Origin: Streptomyces toxytricini
GTDB lineage: Bacteria; Actinomycetota; Actinomycetes; Streptomycetales; Streptomycetaceae
Length of the DNA: 64,000 nucleotides
Direction of reading: 5' to 3'
Assembly: GCF_014649915.1 (NCBI RefSeq)
Contig: NZ_BMTY01000002.1
Location: forward strand, 1 to 64,000
A program made the position numbers and the translations under genes. Of the stretch, positions 53,591-61,801 are shown piece by piece; the stretch's first letter is position 1, and every line of letters starts with the position of its first letter. The notes under the pieces were generated by a model. It did no database searches. It was not told where the DNA came from and was given only the letters and a program-made list of their open reading frames with translations.

Positions 53591-54169
53591 TCAGACCGTG
53601 CCGGCGGCGAGGGCGCGGGTTTCGCGGATCTTCGTGGCGAGCGCGGCCAGCAGCTCGTGGAGGATCTCGACGGTGGTGTCGTCGGTGAGGTTGCCGGCCT
53701 GGTCGAAGCGCTCGTGGGCGCGGAAGATCTGCAGCTCCGGCTTCACGACGACGCGGGAGTCCGTCCACAGGAACATCTGGCGCAGGGCGAGCTGCGCGCG
53801 GACGGTGCCGAAGTTCGTCGGGGCGGCGCCGGCGATGGCGATGGGCTTGCCGGTCAGGGAGGAGTCGAGGGCGGGGCGGCTCGCCCAGTCGAGGGCGTTC
53901 TTGAGCACGCCGGGGATGCCGTAGTTGTACTCGGGGGTGGCGATGAACAGGCCGTCGGCCTCGGTGATGCGGCGCCGCAGGTCGGCGACGGACTCCGGCA
54001 GCGCCTCGGCCTCCACGTCGCCGTCGTACGGCGGGATGTCGCGCAGGCCCTCGTAGACCTCGATGTCCAGGCCGCCCGGGGCGAACTTCTTCGCGGCGCG
54101 CACGAGGGCGCTGTTGTACGAGGCCGCGCGCAGGCTGCCGGAGATGGCGAGGATCTTGAGATCGGTCAT
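53591..54169 (-). CDS. NADPH-dependent FMN reductase family protein
   Basis: 192 residues, flavodoxin-like: LAISGSLRAASYNSALVRAA (phosphate loop), GLFIATPEYNYGIPGVLKNALDW (flavin-binding), GKPIAIAGAAPTNFGTVRAQ. The family reduces FMN, quinones, azo or nitro compounds. Divergent from the pirin gene whose promoter carries the 20-bp TetR palindrome; the same palindrome could serve both directions. ATG 54169. Confidence 0.92.
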   Translation of the reverse strand: MTDLKILAISGSLRAASYNSALVRAAKKFAPGGLDIEVYEGLRDIPPYDGDVEAEALPESVADLRRRITEADGLFIATPEYNYGIPGVLKNALDWASRPALDSSLTGKPIAIAGAAPTNFGTVRAQLALRQMFLWTDSRVVVKPELQIFRAHERFDQAGNLTDDTTVEILHELLAALATKIRETRALAAGTV

Positions 54170-54335
54170 GGGCTGTCCTTCCGCAGGGGCATGCGCAGCG
54201 CACGGCGGGGGCGGCCGCAGCCGTCCGCATGCCCCTGCGAGTGCGTGGTGGGCGTCGGTGGGGATGGCAGGAGTGTGGGCGGGTGCGCGCCCGCGCGACA
54301 ACGGGGGCCGGCGGTATCTGTCAGTTGGCGGGGGC

Positions 54336-54368
54336 TTGCCTCAACTGAACTGAACTGTATAGTTCAGT
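54336..54368 (+). promoter_or_regulatory. TetR-type operator (site A) over the pirin promoter
   Basis: Promoter TTGCCT-N16-TATAGT (54336-54363). The palindrome ACTGAACTGTATAGTTCAGT at 54349-54368 has perfect 8-bp arms around GTAT and covers the -10 element. It is identical to site C at 63233. Confidence 0.85.
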
Positions 54369-54412
54369 GATATGGGGAGGACGACCCCTCACACACGACG
54401 AGAGAAGGCATC

Positions 54413-55306
54413 ATGACCACCCTGGGAACCGCCGTCACCGCGGCCACCGCGATCCGCTCGGTGGCCGACGTCCTGCAGCCGCTCCACACGACGGAGGGCG
54501 AGGGGTACCCGGTCCGCCGCGCCCTTCCGACGCCGCAGATCCCCTTCCTCGACCCCTTCCTGACGGTCGACCAGGCCGGCCCGGAGCATCTCGGGCCAGG
54601 CGAGGCCAAGGGCGCGCCCGACCGCCCGTACCGCGGCTTCGAGGCGCTCACGTACGTCCTGGAGGGCGCCCTGGACTGCGCCGACTCGACCGGCTCCCGC
54701 GCCGCCCTCGGGCCGGGGGACGTGCACCGGCTGACCGCCGCGGCGGGCGTCGTCCACTCCGCCGAGCCGGCGCCGGCGCTCCTGGAGGCGGGCGGCCTCC
54801 GACACCACCTCCAGCTGTGGGTGAACCTGCCCGCCGCACACAAGGGGGCACGGCCGCGCGCCGAGCACCTGCCGGCGGACCGGATCCCCGTGGTGCGCAG
54901 GCTCGACGGCTCCTGGTTCAAGGTCATCGCGGGCACGGCGCTGGGCGTGACCGGACCGGTCGGGACGCCGGCCCCCGTGACGGTCGTCCACGCCTGCCTC
55001 GCGCCGGGCGAGAGCGCCCGGCTGCCCGCGCCCGCGGGATGGAACACGGCGGTGTACGTGCTCTCCGGCAGCGGCGCCGTGGGCACGGCCGAGGTCGTCG
55101 ACGGCGACCTGGCGGTCCTCGCGGACGACGGCGGGGCCGTACGGCTCGCGGGCGGGCCCGTCGGCGCCGACCTGCTCTTCCTGAGCGGCAGGCCGATCGG
55201 CGAACCGGTCGTCCGCAGCGGGCCGTTCGTGATGAACACCGCCGAGGAGATCGAGCAGGCCTTCGACGACTACGCCTGCGACCGCCTCGGCCGCTACGAC
55301 GACTGA
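54413..55306 (+). CDS. Divergent pirin-like protein with altered metal site
   Basis: 297 residues, aligned along its length with the housekeeping pirin at 24245 (RALPTPQIPFLDPFLTVDQ; YRGFEALTYVLEG; RPIGEPVVRSGPFVMNTAEEIEQAFDDY). The ligand positions differ: HPHRGFE is RPYRGFE, VHQDS is DCADS and only the later His (VVHSAE) is left. Metal binding and quercetinase activity are therefore doubtful. It may be a ligand-binding or regulatory protein of the TetR regulon. ATG 54413 follows GAGAAGG and about 50 nt after the promoter. Confidence 0.88.
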   Translation: MTTLGTAVTAATAIRSVADVLQPLHTTEGEGYPVRRALPTPQIPFLDPFLTVDQAGPEHLGPGEAKGAPDRPYRGFEALTYVLEGALDCADSTGSRAALGPGDVHRLTAAAGVVHSAEPAPALLEAGGLRHHLQLWVNLPAAHKGARPRAEHLPADRIPVVRRLDGSWFKVIAGTALGVTGPVGTPAPVTVVHACLAPGESARLPAPAGWNTAVYVLSGSGAVGTAEVVDGDLAVLADDGGAVRLAGGPVGADLLFLSGRPIGEPVVRSGPFVMNTAEEIEQAFDDYACDRLGRYDD

Positions 55307-55333
55307 CGCCCGAGCCCGCCCTTTCGTACACGC

Positions 55334-55363
55334 AAACCCCCCGGTGCACCGACCGGGGGGTTT
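55334..55363. terminator. Bidirectional terminator between pirin and TetR genes
   Basis: Perfect 12-bp stem AAACCCCCCGGT / ACCGGGGGGTTT with a 6-nt loop. Confidence 0.92.
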
Positions 55364-55448
55364 CGCGCGCTGCCGTATGCGCGCTGCCGTATGGGCGCTG
55401 CCGCGGCCGCCGCGGCAGCCGCCGCCACGGCCGTACGGGAGGCTGCGC

Positions 55449-56129
55449 TCAGGCGCCGGTGCCGTACTGGTTGAGGAACATGTCCACCCCGCCCTCGATC
55501 AGGCGTCCGGCGAGGTCCTCGCCGAGGTGGGTTCCGTACACCCCGTAGACCAGGTGCGGGGAGAGCACCAGCCCGGACAGCTGGAGCACCGCCAGTTCCA
55601 TGTCCGGGATGCGCAGCAGGCCGCGCTCGTCCAGCCGGCCCAGTGCGGCGGCGAGGGCGGCGTGCTGACGGCCCGGGCCCTCCTCCTGCCAGGTGCGGCC
55701 GAGCTCCGGGAAGCGGTGCCGCTCGCCGGCGATGACGTTGCGGAGCGCGAGGACGTCCGGCGTGGTCAGGCCGGCCACCCAGGTCCGGCAGGCCTCCACG
55801 AGGTCGGCGCGGACGTCGTCGGACTCGGCGAGGCGGGCCTGTATCACCGACTGGGCGACTTCCAGGGCCTCGTCGAGGGTCTGCCCGATGACGGCGTTGA
55901 AGAGGTTCTCCTTGCTGCCGAAGTGGTTGTAGACGGTGACCTTGGAGACGCCTGCCTCGGCGGCGAGCTGGTCCACGCCCGCCCCGAAGCCCTCGCGCAG
56001 GAAGACCGTGCGGGCGGCGGCCAGGATCGCCTGCCGCTTGCGTGCGGCCCGCGCGCCGGTGGGCGCCCCCGCGGGGGTTGCGGCGGCCCGCGCGGTCTCG
56101 GCGGTGCTGTGTGCGTTCATGGCGCTCAT
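55449..56129 (-). CDS. TetR/AcrR-family regulator of the nitrite regulon
   Basis: 226 residues. Long N-terminal arm (about 30), then the HTH: RQAILAAARTVFLREGFGAGVDQLAAEAGVSKVTVYNHFGSKENLF. The C-terminal domain fits TetR_C-type AcrR relatives (ELGRTWQEEGPGRQHAALAAALGRLDERGLL). The gene is divergent from the five-gene operon and the variant palindromes lie between them, so autoregulation plus repression of the operon is the simplest reading. The ligand is unknown; nitrite, the product or a precursor are candidates. Confidence 0.92.
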   Translation of the reverse strand: MSAMNAHSTAETARAAATPAGAPTGARAARKRQAILAAARTVFLREGFGAGVDQLAAEAGVSKVTVYNHFGSKENLFNAVIGQTLDEALEVAQSVIQARLAESDDVRADLVEACRTWVAGLTTPDVLALRNVIAGERHRFPELGRTWQEEGPGRQHAALAAALGRLDERGLLRIPDMELAVLQLSGLVLSPHLVYGVYGTHLGEDLAGRLIEGGVDMFLNQYGTGA

Positions 56130-56167
56130 CCCAACTCTCTGCGGCTGCGGGCCCAGTCTAGAACCGA

Positions 56168-56215
56168 ACTGAACTGTACCGTTGCGTTCAGTTGAACTGA
56201 ACTGTATGGTTCATC
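56168..56215. promoter_or_regulatory. TetR-type operators (site B, two half-conserved copies) between TetR and the operon
   Basis: ACTGAACTGTACCGTTGCGT (56168-56187) and ACTGAACTGTATGGTTCATC (56196-56215) each keep the left arm and about 5 of 8 right-arm bases. A 17-bp palindrome GTTCAGTTGAACTGAAC (56186-56202) overlaps both. Promoter TTGCGT-N17-TATGGT (56182-56210) of the operon is covered by the second copy. Confidence 0.8.
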
Positions 56216-56282
56216 TAGCCGGGCCGCCAAGAAGGGGCCCGCGGCAGGCAGTTGAGACGTCCCACCGCAGGAGGAAGCAGAC

Positions 56283-56837
56283 ATGAGCGGCACCCAGAAC
56301 CCCCTCTTCAGGTCGCGGGCCCAGGTCCACGTCGCCGCCACCCCCGCCGAGGTCTACGCCGCGGTCAGCGACCTGGCCCGGATGGGCGAGTGGAGCCCCG
56401 AGTGCCTCGGCGGCGAGTGGACGACCGGGGAGCCCGGCGCCGTCGGCTCCGTCTTCCGCGGCGACAACGAGCGCGCCGAGGACGTCGTCGCCTGGGCGCC
56501 GGTGGTCCGCGGCCGGTGGACCACCTACGCCGAGGTCGTCGCCGCCGAGCCGGGCCGCACCTTCCAGTGGGCCATGCACAACAGCAAGGGCGAGAAGCAG
56601 GACAGCGTCTGGGGCTTCACCATCGAGCCCGACGGCGAGGGCACCCTGCTGGTCCACCACTTCCGGATGGGCGCCGCCACCGAGGGCATCCAGGGCATCA
56701 CCGCCGAGATGGACGACGCCCGCAAGCAGCAGTTCTTCGCCGAGTGGGGCGACAAGGTCGCCGGCGACCTCGCCGAGACCCTCGGCCGCATCAAGGTCGT
56801 CATCGAGAAGGAAGCGGCCTCGCAGCAGCCGGCCTGA
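56283..56837 (+). CDS. SRPBCC (START-like) family protein
   Basis: 184 residues. Whole SRPBCC fold: RAQVHVAATPAEVYAAVSDLARMGEWSPECLGGEW, GSVFRGDNERAED, TFQWAMHNSKGEKQDSVWGFTIEP, HHFRMG and a C-terminal helix. Members are cyclases, aromatases or ligand carriers binding hydrophobic molecules. First gene of the operon, strong AGGAGG before ATG 56283. It probably acts on, or carries, the aromatic substrate of the cluster (inference). Confidence 0.92.
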   Translation: MSGTQNPLFRSRAQVHVAATPAEVYAAVSDLARMGEWSPECLGGEWTTGEPGAVGSVFRGDNERAEDVVAWAPVVRGRWTTYAEVVAAEPGRTFQWAMHNSKGEKQDSVWGFTIEPDGEGTLLVHHFRMGAATEGIQGITAEMDDARKQQFFAEWGDKVAGDLAETLGRIKVVIEKEAASQQPA

Positions 56838-56989
56838 GCCCCGCAGCCGCCCCGCATCCCGGCCGCACCGGCTGCACGCCGCCACTCCGGCCGCACCACT
56901 CGCACCACGCGCACCACCCGCCGCACCGGCCGCGCCCGCCCCCGCCGCCCCCGGCCCCCATCCGCACGTCACGTGAGAAAGGCAAGGCG
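56838..56989. other. C-rich spacer inside the operon
   Basis: 152 bp of CGCACC/CCGC-type low-complexity sequence with no gene and no clear terminator. It separates the first gene from the rest and ends with GAGAAAGGCAAGG, the ribosome-binding region of the ligase gene. Confidence 0.5.
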
Positions 56990-58579
56990 ATGATTCTCCA
57001 GCGCATCGGCAACAAGGGCATCCGACTCGGCACGCTCTTCGAGCGGGCCGCCCGGAAGCACCCGACGAACGTCGTGATCCTCGACCACGACCTGGACATA
57101 GCCCCGCAGCTGGGGCGCCGGGCGACGGTGGCGGAGGTCGCCGACCTCATCGACGACATGGCCTCCCGGCTCTGGGCCGCCGACGTCCGCCCCAGCCGCC
57201 GCGTGGTGATCTACAAGTCGGACGGCTTCGACATCACCCTCCTGGCCTGCGCCGCCGTCCGCATCGGCGCCGTCCCGGTGCTGCTGTCGCCGAAGCTGGA
57301 CGGCGAGACGGTCGCCGAGCTGGTCCGCCGCACCGACCAGCCCTACCTCCTCACCGACCAGAACAAGCTGGAGACGGAGCTGCCGGCATCGGTCTTCGAG
57401 GAGGCCGAGCAGGTCCTGCTCACCTCCGGCAGCTACAAGGAGGCCGTCGAGCTCGCCTCCCTCGCCGGCTCCCCCCGCGTACCGGCCGTCACCATGCCGC
57501 CCGAGCACCCCACCCTGATCACCCACACCTCCGGCACCACCGGCACCCCCAAGCTCGCCGTCCACACCGGGGCCACCCTCCAGGCGCGCTACCGCCCGCA
57601 GGCCGCCATCACCAAGCCGCTGCTCCCGGGCCGCGAGACCATCGCGATGCACGTCTCCTTCGTCCACTCCCGGCTGATCACCGCGCTCGCCATCTCCCTC
57701 TTCCGCGGCTACCCGATCGTCGTCCTCGCCGACTCCGACCCCCGCAAGGCCGCCGACCTCTTCGCGCAGCTGCGTCCCGGCATCCTGGAGGCCCACCCCA
57801 ACTCCTTCATGGAGTGGGAGGAGCTGGCCGACGACCCCCGCAAGCCGCTCGCCAACGTCAAGCTGTTCTCCAGCACCTTCGACGCCATCCACCCGCGCAC
57901 CGTGCAGCGGCTGCTGGCCGCCACCGAGCGCACCGCCCCCGTCTTCGGCCAGCTGTACGGGCAGAGCGAGATCGGCCCGGCCGTCGCCCGCTCCTTCTCC
58001 CGCCGCCGCGGGCTCGACGCCGACGGCCGCTGCGTGGGCATGCCCTTCCCCGGCATGACCGACGTACGCGTCGTCAGCCGCAACGGCCTGCCGGTGTCCG
58101 AGACCAACCCGGGCTTCATCGAGGTCAAGAGCGACGGCCGGATCGTCACCTACCTCGGCGAACAGGAGCGGTACGACAAGCAGGTCAACGACGGCTGGTG
58201 GCGGATGGGCGACGTCGGCTACCGCACCAAGTGGGGCTGCGTGCACCTGCTGGACCGCGAGGTCGACATGATCGAGGGCTTCGGCTCGACCCTCGCCGCC
58301 GAGGACACCCTCTTCACCCGGCTCGAAGAGCTCTCCGAGGTCATCATCATCCCCGACGAGTCCGGCCGGGCCGTCCCGATCGTCTGCACCCGCGACGACA
58401 AGCCGATCGACCCCGCCGCCTGGAAGGCCGCCACCGCCGGGCTCCCCCCGATGGCCGAGCCCGTCCAGTGGCGCCAGTCCGACCTCCCGCAGACGGCCAC
58501 CACCAAGATCAAGCGGCTGGAACTCGCCCGCCTGATCGCCGCCGGCACCGCGTCCCAGCTCGTCGAGGAGAAGATCTGA
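56990..58579 (+). CDS. Class I adenylate-forming enzyme (acyl-CoA ligase/diazotase-like)
   Basis: 529 residues, ANL superfamily. A3 phosphate-binding loop LITHTSGTTGTPKLAVHT, A5 region FGQLYGQSEIGPAVA, A7/A8 DGWWRMGDVGYRTKWG...LLDREVDM, and the A10 lysine in TTKIKRLEL. No carrier protein is encoded nearby. In cremeomycin biosynthesis a member of this superfamily (CreM) uses ATP and nitrite to diazotise an aromatic amine; here the ligase lies upstream of a nitrite-forming gene pair, so that role is a strong candidate. CoA- or AMP-activation of an aryl acid is the alternative. ATG 56990. Confidence 0.93.
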   Translation: MILQRIGNKGIRLGTLFERAARKHPTNVVILDHDLDIAPQLGRRATVAEVADLIDDMASRLWAADVRPSRRVVIYKSDGFDITLLACAAVRIGAVPVLLSPKLDGETVAELVRRTDQPYLLTDQNKLETELPASVFEEAEQVLLTSGSYKEAVELASLAGSPRVPAVTMPPEHPTLITHTSGTTGTPKLAVHTGATLQARYRPQAAITKPLLPGRETIAMHVSFVHSRLITALAISLFRGYPIVVLADSDPRKAADLFAQLRPGILEAHPNSFMEWEELADDPRKPLANVKLFSSTFDAIHPRTVQRLLAATERTAPVFGQLYGQSEIGPAVARSFSRRRGLDADGRCVGMPFPGMTDVRVVSRNGLPVSETNPGFIEVKSDGRIVTYLGEQERYDKQVNDGWWRMGDVGYRTKWGCVHLLDREVDMIEGFGSTLAAEDTLFTRLEELSEVIIIPDESGRAVPIVCTRDDKPIDPAAWKAATAGLPPMAEPVQWRQSDLPQTATTKIKRLELARLIAAGTASQLVEEKI

Positions 58580-58580
58580 C

Positions 58581-59813
58581 ATGTCGAAGCTCATCATCAT
58601 CGGCGGCGGCATCGGCGGACTCGCGGCGGCCCTGGCCGTCGCCCGGCAGGGCCACGAGGTCCTGGTCCTGGAACGCGCCCCGCAGTTCGCCGAGATAGGC
58701 GCCGGCATCCAGCTCGCCCCGAACGGCCTGCACGCCCTCGACCGGCTCGGCCTCGGCGACGCCGTCCGCTCCACCGCCGTCCAGATGGACGAACTCCGCT
58801 TCATGGACGGCGTCACCGGCGAGCACGTCGCCAGCCTCGACCTGACCGAGGCCTACCGGGAGCGGTTCGGGAACCCGTACGCGGTCGTCCACCGCGCCGA
58901 GCTGCACACCAAGCTGCTGGACGCCTGCCAGGCCACCGAGGGCATCGAACTGCGCAGCGCCGCCACCGCGACCGGCTACGAGCAGGACGCCGCGGGCGCC
59001 ACCGTCGTCCTGGAGGACGGCGAGCGCCTCACCGCCGACGCCCTGATCGGCGCCGACGGCATCCACTCCGCGATCCGCGGCCAGCTCGTCGGCGACGGCG
59101 CCCCCCGCAACTCCGGGATCACCGTCTACCGGGCGATCATCCCGATGGAGCAGGTTCCCGAGGAGCTGCGCCACCTGACCTCCGTCACCTGGTGGACCGG
59201 GCCCGGCTGCCACTTCGTGCACTACCCGATCGCCGGCGGCAAGTACCTGAACCTCGCCGCGAGCAGCGACAACAAGGCCGTCGAGGCCGTCGCGGGGGTC
59301 CCCGCGACCGAGGGCGACATCCGCCGCGAGTTCGCCTCGCTCGGCGAGGACGCCCAGCGCCTGCTCGCCCTCGGCGAGGGCTGGAAGTCCTGGGTCCTGG
59401 TCGACCGCGACCCCGTCGACACCTGGACCGACGGCCGGGTCGCCCTGCTCGGCGACGCCGCCCACCCGATGCTCCACTACGTCGCCCAGGGCGCCTGCCA
59501 GGGCCTGGAGGACGCCGTCGTCCTCGGCGACCTCCTCGACTGCGGGACCGACGAACTGCCGCAGCGCTTCGAGAAGTTCAACGCCGAGCGGCGCGAGCGC
59601 ACCGGCCGGATCCAGCTCCTGGCCCGCGAGAGCATCAAGCTCTGGCACACCTCCGGGGCGGCCGCCTCCGACCGCAACGCCGTCCTTGCCGGCTTCAGCC
59701 GGGACGAGCTCCACGACTACGTCGCCTGGATGCACGGGCACCGCACCGACGGCACCACCGCCACCACCGCCACCACCGCCACCACCGCCACCCCGAACGG
59801 AGACCAGCGATGA
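58581..59813 (+). CDS. FAD-dependent aromatic monooxygenase (salicylate/3-hydroxybenzoate hydroxylase-like)
   Basis: 410 residues, group A flavoprotein. GGGIGGLAAALAVARQGHEV (Rossmann), DG motif (IGADGIHSAIRGQLV), GD motif (LLGDAAHPMLHYVAQGACQGLEDAVVL). It hydroxylates aromatic acids, sometimes with loss of the carboxylate, using NAD(P)H. The C-terminus holds a TTA-repeat microsatellite and is probably disordered. One base after the ligase stop; its stop overlaps the ATG of the next gene (ATGA). Confidence 0.93.
   Translation: MSKLIIIGGGIGGLAAALAVARQGHEVLVLERAPQFAEIGAGIQLAPNGLHALDRLGLGDAVRSTAVQMDELRFMDGVTGEHVASLDLTEAYRERFGNPYAVVHRAELHTKLLDACQATEGIELRSAATATGYEQDAAGATVVLEDGERLTADALIGADGIHSAIRGQLVGDGAPRNSGITVYRAIIPMEQVPEELRHLTSVTWWTGPGCHFVHYPIAGGKYLNLAASSDNKAVEAVAGVPATEGDIRREFASLGEDAQRLLALGEGWKSWVLVDRDPVDTWTDGRVALLGDAAHPMLHYVAQGACQGLEDAVVLGDLLDCGTDELPQRFEKFNAERRERTGRIQLLARESIKLWHTSGAAASDRNAVLAGFSRDELHDYVAWMHGHRTDGTTATTATTATTATPNGDQR
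59754..59789 (+). repeat. 9-bp microsatellite in the monooxygenase 3' end
   Basis: Four perfect copies of ACCACCGCC (Thr-Thr-Ala). Changes in copy number keep the frame. Confidence 0.9.
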
Positions 59814-61801
59814 ACTCGACCCCGAACCACGTGCAGGTGGCCCTCATCGGAGTCGGCCCCCGCGGCCTGTCCGTCCTGGAGCGGCTGTGCGCCAACGAGC
59901 GGCACACCCCCTCGCACGACGCGGTCACCGTCCACGTCGTCGACCCCTCGGCGCCCGGCGCCGGCCAGGTCTGGCGCTCCGACCAGTCCCAGCACCTGCT
60001 GATGAACACGGTCGCCTCCCAGATCACCGTCTACACCGACGACAGCGTCCACACGGAGGGCCCCATCGAGCCCGGCCCGAGCCTGTACGAGTGGGCGAAA
60101 GGCCTCGCCGCGGAAGACGGAGCCGACGGCGCCGACCCGGCCGTCCTCGCCGAGGCCCGCCGCCTGGGCCCGAACACCTACCCCAGCCGCGCCTTCTACG
60201 GCGGCTACCTGCGAGCCGCGTTCGAGCGGGTCGTCGCCGGCGCCCCCGCCCACGTCACCGTGCGGGTGCACCGCTCGCGGGCCGTGGCCATGGCCGACAC
60301 CCACGGCATCCCCGGCGGCCCGCAGGGCGTCCGGCTCGAGGACGGCACCCGTCTCGACGCCCTCGACGCGATCGTCCTGGCCCAGGGCCACGTCCCCGCC
60401 CGGCTCACCCCGCGCGAGGCGAAGACCGCGAGCCTCGCCCGGATCCACCACCTGCGCTACTTCACCCCCGCCAACCCGGCCGACCTCGACCTGGACAGCG
60501 TCCTGCCCGGCGAGAACGTCCTGCTGCGCGGCCTCGGCCTGAACTTCTTCGACCACATGGCCCTCTTCACCGCCGGCCGCGGCGGCATCTTCACCCGCGG
60601 CGAGGACGGCCGCCTCACCTACCACCCTTCGGGCAAGGAGCCCGTCCTGTACGCCAGTTCGCGCCGGGGCATCCCCTACCACGCCCGCGGCGAGAACGAG
60701 AAGGGCGCCTACGGCCGCTACCTGCCGCGGCTGCTGACCCCGCAGCGGATCGAGGAGCTGCGCGCCCGCTCCGCGGACGGCGAGGGCATCGGCTTCACCG
60801 CCGACCTGTGGCCGCTGATCTCCCGCGAGACCGAGAGCGTCTACTACGCCACCCTGCTCCAGGCCCGCGGCCGCGGCGCCGAGCGGGAGGGATTCACCCG
60901 CCGCTTCCTGTCCCTGGAGGACGCCGCGGACCGGGACGCCCTGCTGGACGTGTACGGCATCGACGCGGCCGACCGCTGGAGCTGGGAGGCGCTCTCCCGG
61001 CCGTACGGGGACCGCGAGTTCGCCGACCGCGAGGACTTCCGGCAGTGGCTCACCGCCTACCTGGAGCGCGACGTCGCCGAGGCCCGCGCCGGCAACCTCA
61101 GCGGACCGCTCAAGGCGGCCCTGGACGTCCTGCGCGACCTGCGCAACGAGATCCGCCTCGCCGTCGACCACGGCGGCCTGACCGCCGACTCGCACCGCGA
61201 CGACCTGGAGGGCTGGTACACCCCGCTCAACGCCTTCCTCTCCATCGGCCCGCCGGCCTCCCGGATCGAGGAGATGATCGCCCTGATCGAGGCCGGGGTG
61301 CTCGTCCTGACCGGTCCCGGGACCGAGATCCGCGTGGACACCTCCTCCGCCCAGGCCGCCTTCACCGCCGCCTCCCGCACCGTCCCGGGCCCGCCGGTCC
61401 GCGCCGGGGTGCTGATCGAGGCCCGGCTGCCCGAGCCCGACCTGCGGCGCACCGACGACCCGCTGCTGCGCCACCTGCTCGACACCGAGCAGTGCACCAC
61501 CTACCGGATCTCCGGACCGGGCGGCGCGGGGTACGAGTCCGGCGGCCTCGCCGTGACCGAGCGCCCGTACCGGCTGCTCGACGCCCGCGGCCACGCCCAC
61601 CCCCGCCGGTTCGCGTACGGCGTGCCCACCGAGTCCGTGCACTGGGTCACCGCGGCCGGCATCCGCCCGGGCGTCGACTCCGTCACCCTCGGCGACTCGG
61701 ACGCCATCGCCCGCTCCGTGCTCGCGCTGCCGCCCGCCGCGGCCGTCCCGGCCGGGGTGTCGCTGCCCGCCGAGACCGACCTGACCGGGATCCTCGTATG
61801 A
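59810..61801 (+). CDS. CreE-like flavin N-oxygenase (predicted L-aspartate to nitrosuccinate)
   Basis: 663 residues. Large FAD/NAD(P)-binding protein (PF13454-type): VALIGVGPRGLSVLERL at 9-25, VVDPSAPGAGQVWR, then QHLLMNTVASQITVYTD, NTYPSRAFYGGYL, an NADP-like region VLLRGLGLNFFDHMALF, and C-terminal WYTPLNAFLSIGPPASRIEEMIALIEAGVL. This length and these blocks match CreE/FzmM-type enzymes, which oxidise L-Asp stepwise to nitrosuccinate with O2 and NADPH. Its partner, the lyase, follows with ATGA overlap, exactly the pairing known for that pathway. Substrate is inferred from context. Confidence 0.88.
   Translation: MNSTPNHVQVALIGVGPRGLSVLERLCANERHTPSHDAVTVHVVDPSAPGAGQVWRSDQSQHLLMNTVASQITVYTDDSVHTEGPIEPGPSLYEWAKGLAAEDGADGADPAVLAEARRLGPNTYPSRAFYGGYLRAAFERVVAGAPAHVTVRVHRSRAVAMADTHGIPGGPQGVRLEDGTRLDALDAIVLAQGHVPARLTPREAKTASLARIHHLRYFTPANPADLDLDSVLPGENVLLRGLGLNFFDHMALFTAGRGGIFTRGEDGRLTYHPSGKEPVLYASSRRGIPYHARGENEKGAYGRYLPRLLTPQRIEELRARSADGEGIGFTADLWPLISRETESVYYATLLQARGRGAEREGFTRRFLSLEDAADRDALLDVYGIDAADRWSWEALSRPYGDREFADREDFRQWLTAYLERDVAEARAGNLSGPLKAALDVLRDLRNEIRLAVDHGGLTADSHRDDLEGWYTPLNAFLSIGPPASRIEEMIALIEAGVLVLTGPGTEIRVDTSSAQAAFTAASRTVPGPPVRAGVLIEARLPEPDLRRTDDPLLRHLLDTEQCTTYRISGPGGAGYESGGLAVTERPYRLLDARGHAHPRRFAYGVPTESVHWVTAAGIRPGVDSVTLGDSDAIARSVLALPPAAAVPAGVSLPAETDLTGILV

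Noticed and set aside
56970..56983. CGTCACGTGAGAAA as a fourth parS site
   Set aside because: Only the central TCACGTGA matches; both flanks differ from GTTTCACGTGAAAC.
59686..61797. Frame joining sequence upstream with the lyase into a 1180-residue protein
   Set aside because: The first two thirds are an Arg/Pro-rich off-frame reading of the monooxygenase and N-oxygenase genes; the lyase has its own ATGA-coupled start at 61798.
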